64,000 nucleotides of DNA, taken from Ophiodon elongatus (lineage: Eukaryota > Chordata > Actinopteri > Perciformes > Hexagrammidae). The notes below the pieces were generated by a model. The model saw only the letters and a program-made list of their open reading frames with translations. It was not told the origin of the DNA and ran no database searches. Shown here piece after piece: positions 1 through 13,950 of the stretch. The translations under genes were made by a program, and so were the position numbers. How positions within the stretch are numbered: position 1 is the first letter of the stretch; each line of letters begins with the position of its first letter. The stretch covers positions 1,753,001-1,817,000 of the forward strand of contig JACSYO010000396.1 of assembly GCA_016806645.1 (NCBI GenBank), in the 5' to 3' direction.

Positions 1-183
1 GTTTTGACTGCCAAAGCATTTTTTTTTTCAGTCCACTTCGGGTTACATTGCTATGCCATTTCTTAACAGCAGGTGTAAAAAATACATTTCCACCAATATA
101 CTTTCATTCAGTAACGGAACAGAACAGTGTAAAATACCTGCTGGCATGTTGTCTTGTGTGTCAGCCCATATAATAGGAGATAC

Positions 184-712
184 CATTGACTTTATATAAA
201 AGTGGACGTTGGTTAGTGGACTACAGTTATGAAGCCTCAAGTTCGGTCATTTGGTCGTCACCATCTTGGTTTTTGTTCGTCACCATCTTGGTTTTTTGCA
301 ACCAGAATTGACACGAGAGGGTGGAGCTATGTACAAAGCTGAGTAAGACATTTTTAGGCAAACAGAATATTAGAATGAACTATCATGAGCTAAAAAACAT
401 ACTGTAAAAGAGTTAAAGTTTTAAGCCAAACCCACAGACAACTCCTAGACCGGATGTGGTAACAAAGTAGAACCGCCCTAAATCATACCCTGCTTTATAG
501 TCTATTTTTCTCTAAATGGGACCATAAATTAGTAAATAAACATCATGCTGTATTGAAAGAGACTTGAAACTAGAGATTGAGACTATAACATTATATTTAT
601 AACGATAACTGATCTAATAAATCAAAGTAGAAGTAGGGTAATTTTCTCATAGACTTCTTTTTGCAAACAGAGGAGTCGCCCCCTGATGGCCATTAAAAAG
701 ACTGCAAGTTTA
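184..712 (-). mobile_element. Dispersed non-autonomous element, copy A (inverted)
   Basis: The reverse complement matches copies at 18500-18975 and 22748-23040. Shared blocks include CCATCAGGGGGCGACTC, the TTGAGACCATAAACTC-like block, a TTTATTTACTAATTT-like block, and an end with CCAAGATGG then AACTTGAGGCTTCATAAC. No coding capacity is visible. The family is not identified. Confidence 0.7.
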
Positions 713-3700
713 ACGACGGGTTCACACAAGATGTGTTGCCGTATCCTTCTACGCCCATGTAAACCCATTGGGCTCTACACACAGGACGTACGGTATAGTT
801 TCAGCGTCCCAAATCCTAACCCTTTTTCTCTGCGTACCGCGAGTGAATCTGGCAAGAAAACCCACAATCTACTACAAACATGTTAATGATGTATACATAT
901 ATATATATATAATAAATGATCTGATTCTGATAAGCGATACAATTTCCATGCTTGCCAAAGCTTTTCATTTCCCTCCACTCTCCATGCTGTTATCCTGGAG
1001 TTTAAACTCCCCCGATTTCAGATCCATTTCGGATCCTGCTTACTTTCCTCGCCTCCACGTTGCTGTGTGAAATGGTTGTGCTTGTCAGATTGCCAATTTG
1101 GAAAAGTTACAAGAATTGTTGGATGCAATTCTGACTTTGCTTACTGACGCCTTAAAGGAGAACAGCTAAACAAACAGAACTCCACAACAACATATGCATC
1201 TTGGTAAGGTAGAGTCACATTAAACACTAAACGTTTTAGTGAATGTGCTGCTCGGGCATCTCTCATTAGAACAAGTGTGCCACCATGTTTGGATTCTTGA
1301 TTCATGATATCTCGACTGTACGTTACTGAAAATAATTTGAATGGAAATAAAAACATGGTCAAGAACAAATCCCACACAAGTGCAACCCGAAAGTCACCTG
1401 ACTCAAAGCTTGGATTCCCTCATTCCACACAGCTTGGGATTCAGTCATGCGACATGGCACTGTTCAGAGAGTACACACCAGCCTAGTCCCCCAACAGTCG
1501 TTAAGAGTGATAATCCCATAATCACCCCAATCCTTAATGGGCTGTTTCGCTCCGAAGTGTCTCAGGCTACAGTGTGTACAGCGTCTCCCTCAGCCTTAAC
1601 GAGGTTATGCAGATTTATGCAAATGAGGCCTAATCCCCGGAACGCTGGGGACTCCGGTGTCTTGAAGGCCGGCCTTTTTTCTGTGCCACCGCCGCTCTCG
1701 GGATGGCAGAGGAGTCAAGGTGAACGAGCGAGGAAGTCCAAAAAACGGGAGACAAGGGTGAGGGAGACAAAGAGGGAGCGCATGAGAGAGGTGCGTGATC
1801 AAGTGTTAGGAGAACCCGGAGCAGGGAGACTTGATGAATGGGGGGACGAGAGGGAAAGGCAGCTGCCACGAGATAAAGCAGTGACAAATAGAGGTACAGG
1901 CAACGGGCTGAGAGGAGAGGCAGCGCAAAAATACTGGGCTCTCACATGGCTTTGTTTCACTTTATACTTTAACTTTGCATTTCAAAAGACATGAGGCGAT
2001 AAACTGGCACTCCCACCCACTTTAACTCCGGAGCAGTAGAAACTAAAAGGCCTTTTGATCACATCACACATATTTGAAGATGAAGAATTCATTTTAACTG
2101 GATCATAATCAGGACTATTTTTAGTATGCTGCAACATTTCAGAAACGTGTCTCTAGACAGAAGAGAATCAAGTCTTGGTTGCGTTACTCATCGTCATTAG
2201 ATTGCTGCAGCACTGTACGAAACAGCTATTTTTGACACAAAGAGATACGTTAAATTATTATTTTTTTAACAAACAACGTCAGCGTTTCCAAAATTATTTA
2301 TGGCTACATCGTCTGCACATGGCTACTGCAGTAAGACTTAAGAAAGAGGTTCGGGTATCAAGGTTGGAGAGCAGACACAGAAGAGGAGGCAGCAGAAACA
2401 ACGCAAAGACTTAAGTTGAAATGCTTCCAAGCTTGAGTCCAATGAAACAGCAGGCAAGGACAAAGGCTGACTAAAAACATAACTGAAGACAAACCGACAA
2501 AGAACAAAAAGAACTGGGCTGCTATAAACAGGGACTGTGGTGATGGGGAACAGGGAACAGGTGAGCAGGAGCACAGGTGAAACTAATGAGGGCGGGGCAG
2601 ACAACCAAAGAGGCGGGAAAAGAAAAGAAGACAGATGTATGAGGAGTTGACGTCAAAATAAAAGCAGAAAACACAAAACATGAACGAAAAACATGAAACA
2701 AGGGAAAACCAAGAGCCAAAACACAAAATTCTCTAGACACAGAAAATGCAACACAGTCCAGTCTCAACATGGAAAGTCAGACAAAGGGAGAGACGGTGGT
2801 TGCAGCTAAAAAATAAAAATAAAAGGGAAGCACCGTGCTACAATAAAACACAACACTTCCTGCATTGGCAGGACTGTCTTAATAGGGCGCTATCATCAAA
2901 TATCAACACAATGGTTTATGGATGTTTATAATACTATGACATGGGGCATTTAAAGCATTGGCTTTCTTTGTTTTTCATGTCTAACTTGTAGCAGTCTTGT
3001 GAGTGAAACATGCAAAAATAAACTAACCTGTTTAGATCATTATGAGCCTTTCCTGAAAGCCCAAACTAGACACAAGGGACCCACCAAGTGATGCATCAAT
3101 CACTGTATACTGTGAAAAAGTTTATTGCATTTTGTATCATTTCCTTCTCTGCTGAGATGCTTTTTACAACTTGACATCAAAAGTATGGAATAAACCTGGA
3201 AGGTGCTGCTGATGCATTCAGGCTTGTCTCATCTCTTGCGAGAAGAAACACAGTGGAGATGCTGTGTTTGATGCTTTAGTCTTTGGGGCAAACACTTTTT
3301 TTTATATATATAAAAGGTACAGGCAATTAGAAGCTGATGATGTGGAGGGAGATACAAGTCTTTCTGAGACGCTTCTTAAGTGAGTGTCATCATCTGAGAA
3401 AACACATTGCGAGTTCATCTCTCCCTCAATTCTTTTTTTTTCTTTTTTAAAGCTGGTTTTAGGCCATCTGCAGATTTTCACAAGTTCAGCTTTCTCACAG
3501 GGGAGCCAGCACGCTCTTGGCTTCATTTACTACCAGGAACACCCAACTGCATTCACTGGTGAACTTGATCATGACGAAATTATGAAGCAATCCAACACAA
3601 ACATTAAAAGGAAAGATCTCCGTGTCCATTGTGTCTCTATGGTTAATAAACTATAGATCCTGGTCTGATCTGAACCAACCACATTAAATCACATTTACAT

Positions 3701-5148
3701 GATACTGTATGTATTATGGACTATAAATCACATGATCTGCACTCTTTCTGCTATATTTTCAGACAATAACATCCTTAAAACAGACAATGTTAGATGGAGC
3801 TAAATGTCCACAAGCGTCCATTTTCAAATACTAGTTATACAAAACTGGCTCCTTTCCCCAGGGTGCTAACCCGGGTGCCACACATTAGATAAGAACTAGG
3901 TTACAAACAATAACAAACTAGGTATGAATAACAAACTAGGTTATTCATAATTGATGTTTCTTTTTATTGTGAATATTGCATAAGAAAATCATGCTATAGC
4001 TAAGCTGCATTATTGAGTGCTGTTGTCTTCACACACAATATAGTCAATATAGATTCAATGTGGCTTTTATCTGTGCAAAAACCTAGTCAGTCAAAGTTTG
4101 GATTTTGATGTCAGCCTGGGCTTTGTGCACCTTGTATTTGACCCTGATTTGCTTCAAGTAACTACATTTCAATAAACAATAAATAGAAAATACAAAGATT
4201 TACTGGAAGTGAAGACTGTTGCCCTAAAATGCTAAATCCCAATCCAAAGCCTTCTAAGGACGTGATTCCTCCTGTGATGTTTTATAACCCCGACGACAGG
4301 ATCACTGACCTCCATTCTCCTTCATGGTGGTCAAGATTGACAACCACAGCCAAAGCATGCATCTTTATCAAAGCGTCCTTGACTAGAAGTGTGGAGATAA
4401 CCACAGAAGCTGACTCTGTCAGCGCTCCAAGTCAGACAGAAGGAAGTGTCTCAGCTTCTGGCCAAAATAAACACGGAATTATTGCTCTGGTTTATGTGTG
4501 GAGTATGAACGAGTTGTTGACCAGAGGGTCAAAAGGTTCAGATCCACAATGAGGGTGGTCGCTGGTCGCACTAAAGGAAACACACTCTCTCCTTCTTTAA
4601 CAACTAGTGCCAGAGCAACACATCAAACCTCCAACACGTTCCTTAAAAAGACTGCGGTTGCAGTGGTGATGGACTAAGCCCTGTCCTGCTGCGTATGAAC
4701 AGTAGAGCCTCCACTGATGATGAAAGCATTACATCAAGCTGTCGCCTCTCATCACACACTGAAGTAGGAAGACCAAAGTCATAGCTGAACAACACCTGTG
4801 ACCCTGGCATGCAGAATAAACAGCTTTTATCATTATGTCTTCGAACTCATAAGACCTTTATAAAAAAGAAAATCGCCAAAATCAAGCCCAAAATATTTTC
4901 TTCGTAGTAGCTTTAAGAGAAAAAGATAAGTATCTTTTTCTTCTTTTATTGTTGTACTTTGTTGAATTGATTGGTCGGGTTGCACTTAAGGGAGCTCATA
5001 TAGATCACTGCACTAATACTGTAACTTTTTTTGCAACAATATTCTGTAATTACAGGATAATGGTATATGCTAAAACAAAAGCACAAGTAGAGAAAAATCA
5101 TAAACTCTGCAAATTAACTCAGTAATAGCTTACATTTTATACATACAC

Positions 5149-5197
<49 letters not shown>
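5149..5197. repeat. (AT)n microsatellite
   Basis: An uninterrupted AT dinucleotide run of about 48 bp. Confidence 0.95.
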
Positions 5198-5199
<2 letters not shown>

Positions 5200-5586
5200 T
5201 ATACTGTATATCTTAAGGCCACAGGGCCTGATTTTTATGCTAGTTTCCCCAGTTTTTGACAGGAATATTTAGCTTCTTGTTTTTATTTATTTTTATGGAA
5301 ACCTCTCCCCTCTCAGCATTCCCTCAGCAGGTGCTATGTTGCCCGGCTGGACGCGTGCTCATTTGAGATGCGAAGGCAGTCAGGCATGGCAGTGCATAGC
5401 CATCCGCTGGGCATTGGAAAGATGGAGAGGACGAAGGGGGGAGAAAAAACAGGTTGTCAAACGAGACAAAGTGCAGAAAGGAGGAGGGAGCGAGAGAGAA
5501 GAGTGTTTACAAGCTCCGAGAGTTTTACAAGTATGTGTGTGTGTGCGCGCTCACGTCTCGTGTGTTCTTTTGTGTGCCCGTTTGGT

Positions 5587-5588
<2 letters not shown>

Positions 5589-5626
<38 letters not shown>

Positions 5627-5673
5627 CGTGCGAGAACGGGAGACAGGGAAGAAGACGGGAGAAGAGACAGAGA

Positions 5674-5733
<60 letters not shown>
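5589..5733. repeat. (GT)n and (GA)n microsatellites
   Basis: A GT run (about 5589-5631) and a GA run (about 5676-5733) separated by purine-rich sequence. Confidence 0.95.
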
Positions 5734-5736
<3 letters not shown>

Positions 5737-8700
5737 CACACCAATAAAGTGCAATCATGAGGCACAGACTCACTCCTGACCTCAGCACCAGTGTAGCAGT
5801 GTTGCTGTGTTCACACCCTCCGAGTGAAACAGATGGAGCGGAGAAATGAAACTCAGCACTGGAGAAGACCCTTCATACTGTGTTTACTCTGCACTGGCAC
5901 AGTAGAGCAATTACAGGAACTTTGTTTGGTTTTTTTTTTGTATAGTACAGGACGTCAAAATAGACTAGTCCAACGTGCAGGCCTGCAGATGGAACGCTTT
6001 AATGTCTCAGCCTATGCCACGTACCCGAGCCACGTGTTGCCGCGCGTGTTGAGACACTCGCATGTACTCAGCGGCACTTGCGTGTCTTTTCACAGAAGCA
6101 CAGTGAGTGCTCTGGACACATCAAAGGTTGTGTGCCTTATATGCAGCTCGAAGCCGAGCACATCAAAGCGAGTGTTGGGCTCTAAAACATCATTGGTGGT
6201 AATATATTATAAATCTACCTCCAGAATGTTGTTCTGTAGTCTTTTTTAGCATTGCAACTTTGTGCTTCTTGGTTGGATATTGTAATTCGTCCTCTACCAT
6301 GTGATTCTACCGTCTCCTCTTCATGCGGCACCTCGTGCATTTCTGTCCGTCCTGAAATAAAAACGCTGCAAGGATGACGTATCTTTGTAGGCCAACCCCG
6401 GAGGTTAAGCGTTGCTCTTTAGCATCGATTCTTCCATCGGGTTTTGGATTTTTTCAAATAAGCTCTGTGGCAAACACAAGTTTATAATATTTGCAAGTTG
6501 TGTTCAGCAAGATAATCTTCCTGAATACACACTTTTATTATGTATTTTACTTGGTAGAAGTAAAATGCTAATGTCAGGCTATAAATGAGCCGGTATGCAC
6601 GACGAGGATGTGAAGGCGGACTAGTCGTCGTCATGACGTTTAGTGGTCTCATCGAGCCACTTGTTAGCAACCGCCCTTTTTTAAGACACTAAAAAGCTTC
6701 AGAATTTACCAGAGGGATATTTACTGAAGTTTGTGTTAACCACAGACCTTATTTCAGGCATCTAACCCAAAACCTTATTGACTTCAGGAAGAGGGAACCG
6801 GAAGGGCAATAATGCGGACTCATTTCCACGGTTCAGGACTCATTCCAGCACTCTGCACCCTCTGCTGCTCCCCCTGAGGTGTCCTCAACTTCTCCGATTG
6901 AGGTTCCAGGCATGCCAGCATTAGAAACGGCAAAATCAATTTAACTGGAAGTAAATCTGGACTAACCTTGACATGCAAATGGAAGTGATTGTTGCCTTGC
7001 ATGTGTGAAACCGTGGACTTTTAATTAACCCTCTTTTGCTGAAGTATAAACTGCTCCACAAATAAGGTGTGGTTTGCAGACAGCTATGAGACAGGGGTCA
7101 ATGGGACAAATATGTCTTTTGAATAAACAGTGAATACATTGTCCCTTTGGCGACTGAGCTAACAAGCTTGCAAACTGCTCCGCAATTCATTTCCTACAAA
7201 AGCTAAGCACAGCAGTTTTTTAGCAAGGGATCTATTTTCAGCTGTGGTTTAATACACATTTGGTGCATTAGGGAGAATATTTCCAGCATCAGGACAGTGC
7301 ATGTTGGACTGACTCCAAATAAAAAAATCTCCATGTGAAAATCTAAATGTCTGATATTGTGCATGTAATAAGGGAAACTGTCAACCAGTGCAACATTGTG
7401 GCTCACTGATTGTTGTTTTTATTAGATTTTGGACAACAATGGAGCTCTATGGCACAGAGGAAGAAGACATATCAGGCTTTGAGACACACACAGTACTTGT
7501 TCTTTTATTACTCCATCTAAAACATGCCTCTCATACTTTCTCAAGTCTCAATAATTAAAGTTCAAAACTCCCACTAGGTTCACTCTAACCAGTCAATCAA
7601 TTAACCTAAAACTGGAGCCACACACATGTCAGCATTGTGTTCTAATATATCAGAATGAGTTGTACTTCATTATAATAGTGTTCAATGTACTGCACGTTAT
7701 ACTCAAAACTATTTCCAAAAGATGGAGAATCACCTGGAGATGACTACTGTACCTTTTTCCTGCTGTGTGTGTGTGTGTGTGTGCGAGGGTGGTTGGGTGT
7801 GTGGGTGTGGAAGTCAGGAGGGCCAGTTGCTATGGCAATGAAGTGTTGGTACTTCAGCTGTAGAACGGTAACATCCTCCCCGGAGGACAGTGGCTTCTTC
7901 GAGGCTCGTAATTGGGCACAGTCTTCTCTGAGGAGCGCCGAAACAGACAACAACACATGACCCGAAACGGTTGCTATGACCTCATGCTGAGGCCGGACTC
8001 TGTTGTTGCTTGTTGTTGTCAGGGAGGCCCGCAGTCTGTATGTGTGCAGTCCGGTCTGCGCGGAGCAGCGTGGCTATTAAACATGGAGGACGGCAGTACA
8101 GTAAATGAAGAGGGTTGCACGCACGGAGGATCGCTGTACAGTAAGCAGAGAAGGTCTGAAGTCAGGAGAGAAGAGTCCATAACATACCTGAGCTGGAAAC
8201 CATGACCTGGTCCCATGCATGCTGCGTCTACTGATCTAATTAGTCCTGGTTTTAAACAGGTAGTCTAATTACCTTCATGTCTTTTTATCCAAATAGAAGC
8301 ATTCAGAACACACAAAAACAAGACAACAGTAAAAACGCTGTCTCCCATGAATCATTCATTCTCGCTTTAGGCCACCTGCAAATGATCAGGTCTCCATACA
8401 AATGGCACAGCCTTTGGCCAAATGGTGCAATTGAAAATAAAATGGGCCAGCCTGAATGTGAATATCGGATTGTCTGCTATTCTGCGTATTACTTTGGATA
8501 TGTGACAATGGAGCAGTAATGCATATTGTTCCCCCGAAACCTTATCAGCGGTGTCTGTGAAATGTTGGGTAGGAAACAGAAGGCCTGGGCTGCGGTCGAT
8601 TAGTCCCAAAAGAAATACAGAAAAAGACGTCCTGTCTTTTCCTCACCACTTTTCCTTGACCTCGATGGAAAACCGCCATGAGGCCAGGGAAAGATGGAAG

Positions 8701-10695
8701 GAAGAATTCATAAGGACTTTGGTGAGACACCCACGGTGCTCAGAGAGTCTGCCTTCACTTTAAGCGAGGCTACATAATTATGTGACAGCGGATGTTTATT
8801 GATGTGCCTGCCTTGGTGCCACCTCAAGGAACTGTGGGACGGCATAACCTCCTTTCCTTTCTTAAAGGATGGTCAAGTGCATGCTATGCTTAAGGAGTTA
8901 ATAAAGGAAGTATTTAGGTACCCTTCCTTAGCATTTAGAGAATTGGACCAGCTCTCATTATGGCTGCCACTTCCTTCCGGGGTCTTTTCACTCAGTTAGG
9001 AACCTTCCCAAGCAAAACAGACTATCCAGCCCTGGAGTTAATCACTCCCATCTTTGAAGAGACATGACAAAGATGAGAGCAGATGAGAGATATAAATGTT
9101 TCAATGTTATATGTATGGATATTCCTTGCTAATAATCACTCATCATGATGTGTGCTGCCTCAATCTGTAGTGGATTTCCTAAGGCCTAGTCATCTATAGA
9201 AGCAGGATTGTGCTGCCTATTGATTTCCCTCAAGTGGACACATCCATAATCTCTATGCAAAACCATTTTGACCTCCTGTCCAATAATCATATGCACATTT
9301 TGAACAGCTACTGTACATGACAGACTGTCCAGGCTGCTCTACCTGATAGATTTGTATGCATTCCCTGGTTGGATCAGTGCACTTTGTAGTTGGTGTTACT
9401 GTGGCAGCAAAGGTCATTTGTGGAGGTCATATCCCACTAGATGCATTATGTTTGATGAAAAGATACGGCTTATGAGTTTAAAAGGACAAAAGGAAAACCA
9501 GTTCATCTGACCTGAGACTTGAGCTCCTCTGCACACAAGTCGTAGTACATTTCCCTTTGCTTTGATAAATATAATTTTTAAGGATTCAACATAGATACAC
9601 CCCCTTAAAGAAGCAGGGGGATAGGATTTAGCAGCATCTAGTGGTGAGGTTGCAGATTGCACCCAACTGAATACTCCGCCACTTCAGGGGTGAGCGGAGA
9701 ACTACGGTGGCCTTGAGGTAACGAGGTAATAAAAGGCTCTCTCTGGAGCCAGTGTTTTTGTCTGTTCTGGGCTACTGTAGAAACATGGCGACTTGTGAGG
9801 AGGAACCACTCCCTATGTAGATATGAAGGGCTCATTCTAAGCTAACGGAAACACAACGATTCTTAGTTCAAGGTGATTACACACTCATGAAAAAAAAATG
9901 AATATTATATTCCATTGCTGCCATTAAATCCCCCTAAATCCTTCACATTGGACCTTCACAATGTGAAGAATTGAACAAGTCTAGGAAAAAAAGGCAGCAC
10001 TCCAGTGGTAAAGAATCTTATTTTCAACTAATGGACTGACAAAACTGCTGACACATTTCAGTATGAAGCCTTCATCCCAGCATATATTCAATGATATCAT
10101 AAATGATATATGACCAAAATGATGAGTTGCTTGTGTGAAGACAAAACACTTTTCTTGTCGGTACCTTTTTGAAGGCAGAGAACCCGACTGAAATTAGGTG
10201 CAGGAGAAGCACACCTTTCCCTCTTATGATACTGACTGTTAGAACATTTTATAAACGACGTTTTAGAGCTGGTTCATCAAATTCCCACACGTCTTATACA
10301 CAGTTCATGTACAACAGGATTTCTCACACAAAATGTCAGGGGGAAAAGGTCTCGGTGTAGCGTGTGGCGAAGACCGATTGCCTCCATTGTTTGCTCCTTC
10401 ATCATCTGCGACCGGAGGCTGAGCGTCGAGTATCCCGAGTACATTATCTGGAAAGCAGTCCCTTCCTGGGATGAGAAGCATCTTCGCCACACGTACTCCA
10501 CCGTCAATGTGGCTTTTCATCCCCTCGCCGTGTTCCGCATGAGATGCTTTTCGATTAAACACTGTATCACTGAACAAACAGGATAAGCCGACTCCTGATT
10601 GGTGCTCACACAGCCCACACCGGGGCCTCTGCCCTCCACAAACTCTAGTTTACTCAGCTCTGGGCAGCACGTGAGGAGTGGGTTTCAGGTTTCAG

Positions 10696-10845
10696 TGATT
10701 GGTAGTCGAGTGGTTATCACGAATGCCGTGAAACCGCAAAGTCTGGGGTTGAATTCCGACCTTTGTTGCATGTCGTGCCCCTCTCTGTCCCAATCGTTTC
10801 CTCTCTGCCTCGAGACTGTCGCATCTAACGAAGGTGAAGAAAACT
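10696..10845 (+). mobile_element. tRNA-derived SINE
   Basis: An RNA polymerase III A box (TAGTCGAGTGG, 10703-10713) and a B box (GGTTGAATTCC, 10747-10757, close to GGTTCGANTCC) are spaced as in a tRNA. They are followed by the pyrimidine-rich CTTTGTTGCATGTCGTGCCC tail seen in fish SINEs. It cannot fold as a functional tRNA. Confidence 0.75.
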
Positions 10846-11465
10846 TTTGCTGATGTGGAGCAGTGTGGGGGTCAAAGAAATGGGGCCTTCGAGTTATTCT
10901 GAAGCCGTATTGGCAGATCTCCACCTGTCCAATCAATAGAAGAGAAAAAGCCAGATTCTCTCGGTTAAAATGTCTAAACAGCTGCTAGTGTCCACTGACG
11001 CTCCTCCTCCATGCTCACTATAGTTCATTACCCACAAGCCATTAGACACCATGTCATCCCCATCTACAAGCATGCCTGGTTAGTCTGACCAAAAAAAAAA
11101 CCTGCATGAACCGATGGACAATTATTCCAGTCACTGGGGAAACATTTGGAAAAGCCTCTCAGCTGCAGGTTGCGTTCCCCTGTAGCGCTGAAGCGCTCCT
11201 CTCACAGACGTTGCATAGATAAACAGCCAGCGCTTCCCACCGAAGCCCATGCAAATCTGCTGGAAGGAAACATTTGAGATATGACCACAGCGGAGCGAGC
11301 CGGCGGCGTTCCAGCACGTTCACCTTTTGCAGGGTGATCCACGCTCGTCGGGATGGAAAATAAGCAATGCAGGATTAATGTCAATCGGCCCAACTCCAAC
11401 ATCAATTATTCAACTCCACTGCACTTGTGTGGTGACGCTTCTTTTTTAGCACCTCTTTGTCAGAG

Positions 11466-11527
11466 GGCTGGGGGGTGTGGGGTGGGGTGTGGTGGGGTGT
11501 GGGGTGTGGTGGGTGGTGGGTGGGGGG
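11466..11527. repeat. G-rich GGGGTGTGGT tract
   Basis: A degenerate GGGGTGTGGTGGGG array on the plus strand, in the probable kcnh2 intron 1. It has G-quadruplex potential. Confidence 0.8.
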
Positions 11528-12975
11528 TGAGAAAAAGCTGTTTTTGCACTACAATCTCCACCACCCGAGCACCTGGTTTGAGATCTCTGGCTGTTCCAAC
11601 GCAGCCTTGTGGACGGCACCACCCAAGAGCATGTGGTTTAAGCGGTGGAAGGCAGAGCCGTTCAGAAACAGGCTCGAAAGATCAATCTCACCCCCCCATC
11701 CCCTCCCCTCCCCGCCCCGAGGGAAGCAGTTGACATTTAGGTTCCTTAAACGCTACATTTAAATCTAGAAGAAATGTCTTTCGAAACCTGAATTGGCAAA
11801 AACGTCAACGGTACACACACACACTCCACCTCTCCTCTCCTCACACCACCCCCATCCCAACCCCCATCCCCATCCTTATCCTCATCCCCACCCTCATCCT
11901 CTTCTTCTTCTTCAGCCCCGAGCTGAATTTCCTCAGGGAAACGCGCCGTTGTGGCTGCTGAGGTGCGTTTCAAGTCTGGTTACATGTTCAGAGATTGAAA
12001 AAATTAATAATAAAAATTTTTAAATGATTTGCATCAAAGATAACACCGCCGCAGGGGAAGTGAGGACGAATGATGCTGGTGTATTCTCCAATATATAGGC
12101 AGCTTCAAAATTGCGTGCCCCTGGCCTCTATGAATCATTTAGTAGCTTGGATATAGTGTTTGTTTTTGCAGCTTAATTGAGAGGATATTGGTTGTTTTTT
12201 TTCCTTTCAAGGCAAACACAACAAAGTGTATAATAGTTTCATGTCTAAAAGGCATGTGCATATTATCGAAGGTTTATTGAGGTGTCCAACAGTTTCCTAA
12301 AGCACCAGGGTGTGTCATTTCTTTGTAGACTGCTTTTTCTGACAAGATCAGTCAAGGCGGCACGCAGCCATGAGACACCGAACATGAAAGCAGGAGGGGA
12401 TGTGCAGAAACAAAAGTAATCAGAATTATTTTAGTTTTTAGTGTTTGTGTGTGGAAGTTTTGTATTCTGGATTGCTATTGCAACCTTTGCACATGACCCA
12501 CTTCTGACCCACTGCGAGAATCACCCCTGAATGACAGATGCCTGTCGCAGCTGCAGGGTGCAGATTCCACCAATAACAGACTCAGAGCGCTCACATGTCC
12601 ACAGGCTGTTCATGTTTTGATGTGGTGGAAAGTGACCCCCTCTAAAGTCAAGCCTCATCACGCTGATACTATAAACAACGTTGTCACGTTATTTGTGACA
12701 GACGTGTTTTTCTGTGATTGTACCTGATTTTTGCTGCACATGTTCTAACCTCTGCTGCTTTCACATGATTACACCGTGACTATTCACATCCGCAGACGTC
12801 ATTATGGAGGCTAATTATGGAAAACAACATGGCATTAGAATGCCCTTTACAAACGGATTTTGTGTAAAAAAAATAAATAATTAAATAAATAAAAGTGTGC
12901 CTTAATAAAAGGTAATAAGCTACGTAGTTGTATATAGACATTATCTCACAGAAGGGAAGAAAACAATGATCTTAC

Positions 12976-13051
12976 TCTGACTGTCGAATTTCCTGATGAT
13001 GGTGTCCAGGAAGGTGTTCTGCGGAGCCACGTGGCCCCTCCGGACCGGCAT
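12976..13051 (-). CDS. kcnh2: ERG-type voltage-gated K+ channel, first coding exon
   Basis: The 76-nt coding part of exon 1 starts at ATG 13051 (CGAAGATGC, purine at -3) and reads [20 protein letters not shown] then KFDSQ plus one base, followed by donor GTAAGA. This is the N-terminal cap of the eag/PAS domain that controls slow deactivation of ERG (Kv11) channels, the cardiac IKr pore subunits. Human KCNH2 exon 1 also ends after coding base 76, so the phase is exact. KCNH6 and KCNH7 begin almost identically. I choose kcnh2 because SSPO and KCNH2 share a chromosome band in human (7q36). FDSQ replaces the usual FEGQ. The rest of the gene must lie to the left, beyond a first intron of at least 13 kb. 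Confidence 0.82.
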
Positions 13052-13950
13052 CTTCGCTGTGGCTGCCCCCGAGACTTTGAGAGACTTCTGAGGACTTTCA
13101 ATGCTCTTCGCACCGGCGCTGTGTTATCCACTCCCGGCAGCCCGAGCGTGCGATGCTCACTGCGCTCACTGCATCGAGACCCGACGCGGACAGGCTCGGT
13201 GGCGGTAATCCAAGGGGGAAAAAGTTTGCCCAAGTTGCTCAGGGAGAAACGATGTTTTTCTCTCTCTCTCTCTCTCTCTCCCTCTTTCTCTCCCCCTCTC
13301 TCTCTCTCTCTCTCTCTCCCTCTCTCTCTCTCTCTCGGCTCTGCAGGAGACAGAGAGTGAGTAGAGGAGAGGTCTGGAGACGAGGCGCGCTGTATACGCA
13401 CAGCGGATCTGGGCCGTTTCCAGCCTCCACTTTCCAGGGTTGAGGAGAGGAGCGAGGGTGTCCGTTTCTGTCCCCCCCTCCTCCTCCCCCCCACCCTCCC
13501 GAGGGCTGGGCCGCCTGTCAGGTGATGTTTCCTCCCGCGGTCTCACACTCGGCGGAGCACAGCGGACCTCTCATCCTGCACTACAGCCCGCTCCAGTGAA
13601 GCGGACCGGGCGAGCTTCCCGACGAGCGGCGCTGGAGCCATAGTTTTTGGGGGCTGGTGGCGGGGGGCGCTGGGCTGCGCGTTTTTTTTTGGGGGGGGGG
13701 GTATTTATTTCTCCCACCTCCTCTCTCTCTCTGCCTCTAAATATCGGTGTTTAACTGGGGAGAGACGGAACACAGTGCTGGTCAGAGAAGAGCGCAGCGC
13801 ACATCGTCCTAGATGTGAGTGTTTTTGGGAGGTGTTCTCTGTATCTCCTCCTCCTCGCGGTGCGCTCTGCGGGAGGATTTCAGCTCCACCGGCGTCTCTA
13901 GCTGCGCCTCTTTTAACCCTTTACTCATCACTGCTTGGGAAGGGTGATGA
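13052..13950 (-). promoter_or_regulatory. kcnh2: kcnh2 5' UTR and probable CpG-rich promoter region
   Basis: This stretch is clearly richer in G+C and CpG than its surroundings, and it abuts the kcnh2 start codon. It carries a (GA)n tract on the sense strand (13259-13337), a CCTCC-rich block near 13480-13500 and a T8/G10 run at 13682-13700. A tiny upstream reading frame, ATG-CAG-TGA, starts at 13174. The transcription start is not visible, so this is a promoter by position and composition only. Confidence 0.5.
13259..13337. repeat. (CT)n tract in the kcnh2 5' region
   Basis: A CT run with CC/TTT interruptions, read as (GA)n in the kcnh2 transcript direction. It begins about 210 bp upstream of the start codon. 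Confidence 0.95.

Larger units (their letters stand above)
1..12975 (-). other. Probable kcnh2 intron 1; no coding exon recognised
   Basis: I searched both strands by eye for ERG exon 2 motifs (CNDGFCE, CTCDFLHGP) and other conserved proteins and found none. Contents are an inverted dispersed element (184-712), an (AT)n tract (5149-5197), (GT)n and (GA)n tracts (5589-5733), a tRNA-derived SINE (10696-10845) and a G-rich stretch (11466-11527). The rest is unremarkable AT-rich DNA. Confidence 0.55.

Noticed and set aside
1341..1994. 217-codon plus-strand open frame
   Set aside because: Low-complexity Arg/Glu-rich sequence without a domain or splice context; likely chance, inside the probable kcnh2 intron 1.
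5525..5788. Poly-Ser/Leu and poly-Arg/Glu open frames
   Set aside because: Translations of (GT)n and (GA)n microsatellites.
10698..10770. tRNA gene
   Set aside because: The A and B boxes are present, but the B box is altered, the stems do not pair and the tail is SINE-like.
12946..13494. 182-codon minus-strand open frame overlapping kcnh2 exon 1
   Set aside because: It is in a different frame from the conserved [14 protein letters not shown] start and owes its length to the GA repeat and GC-rich 5' region.
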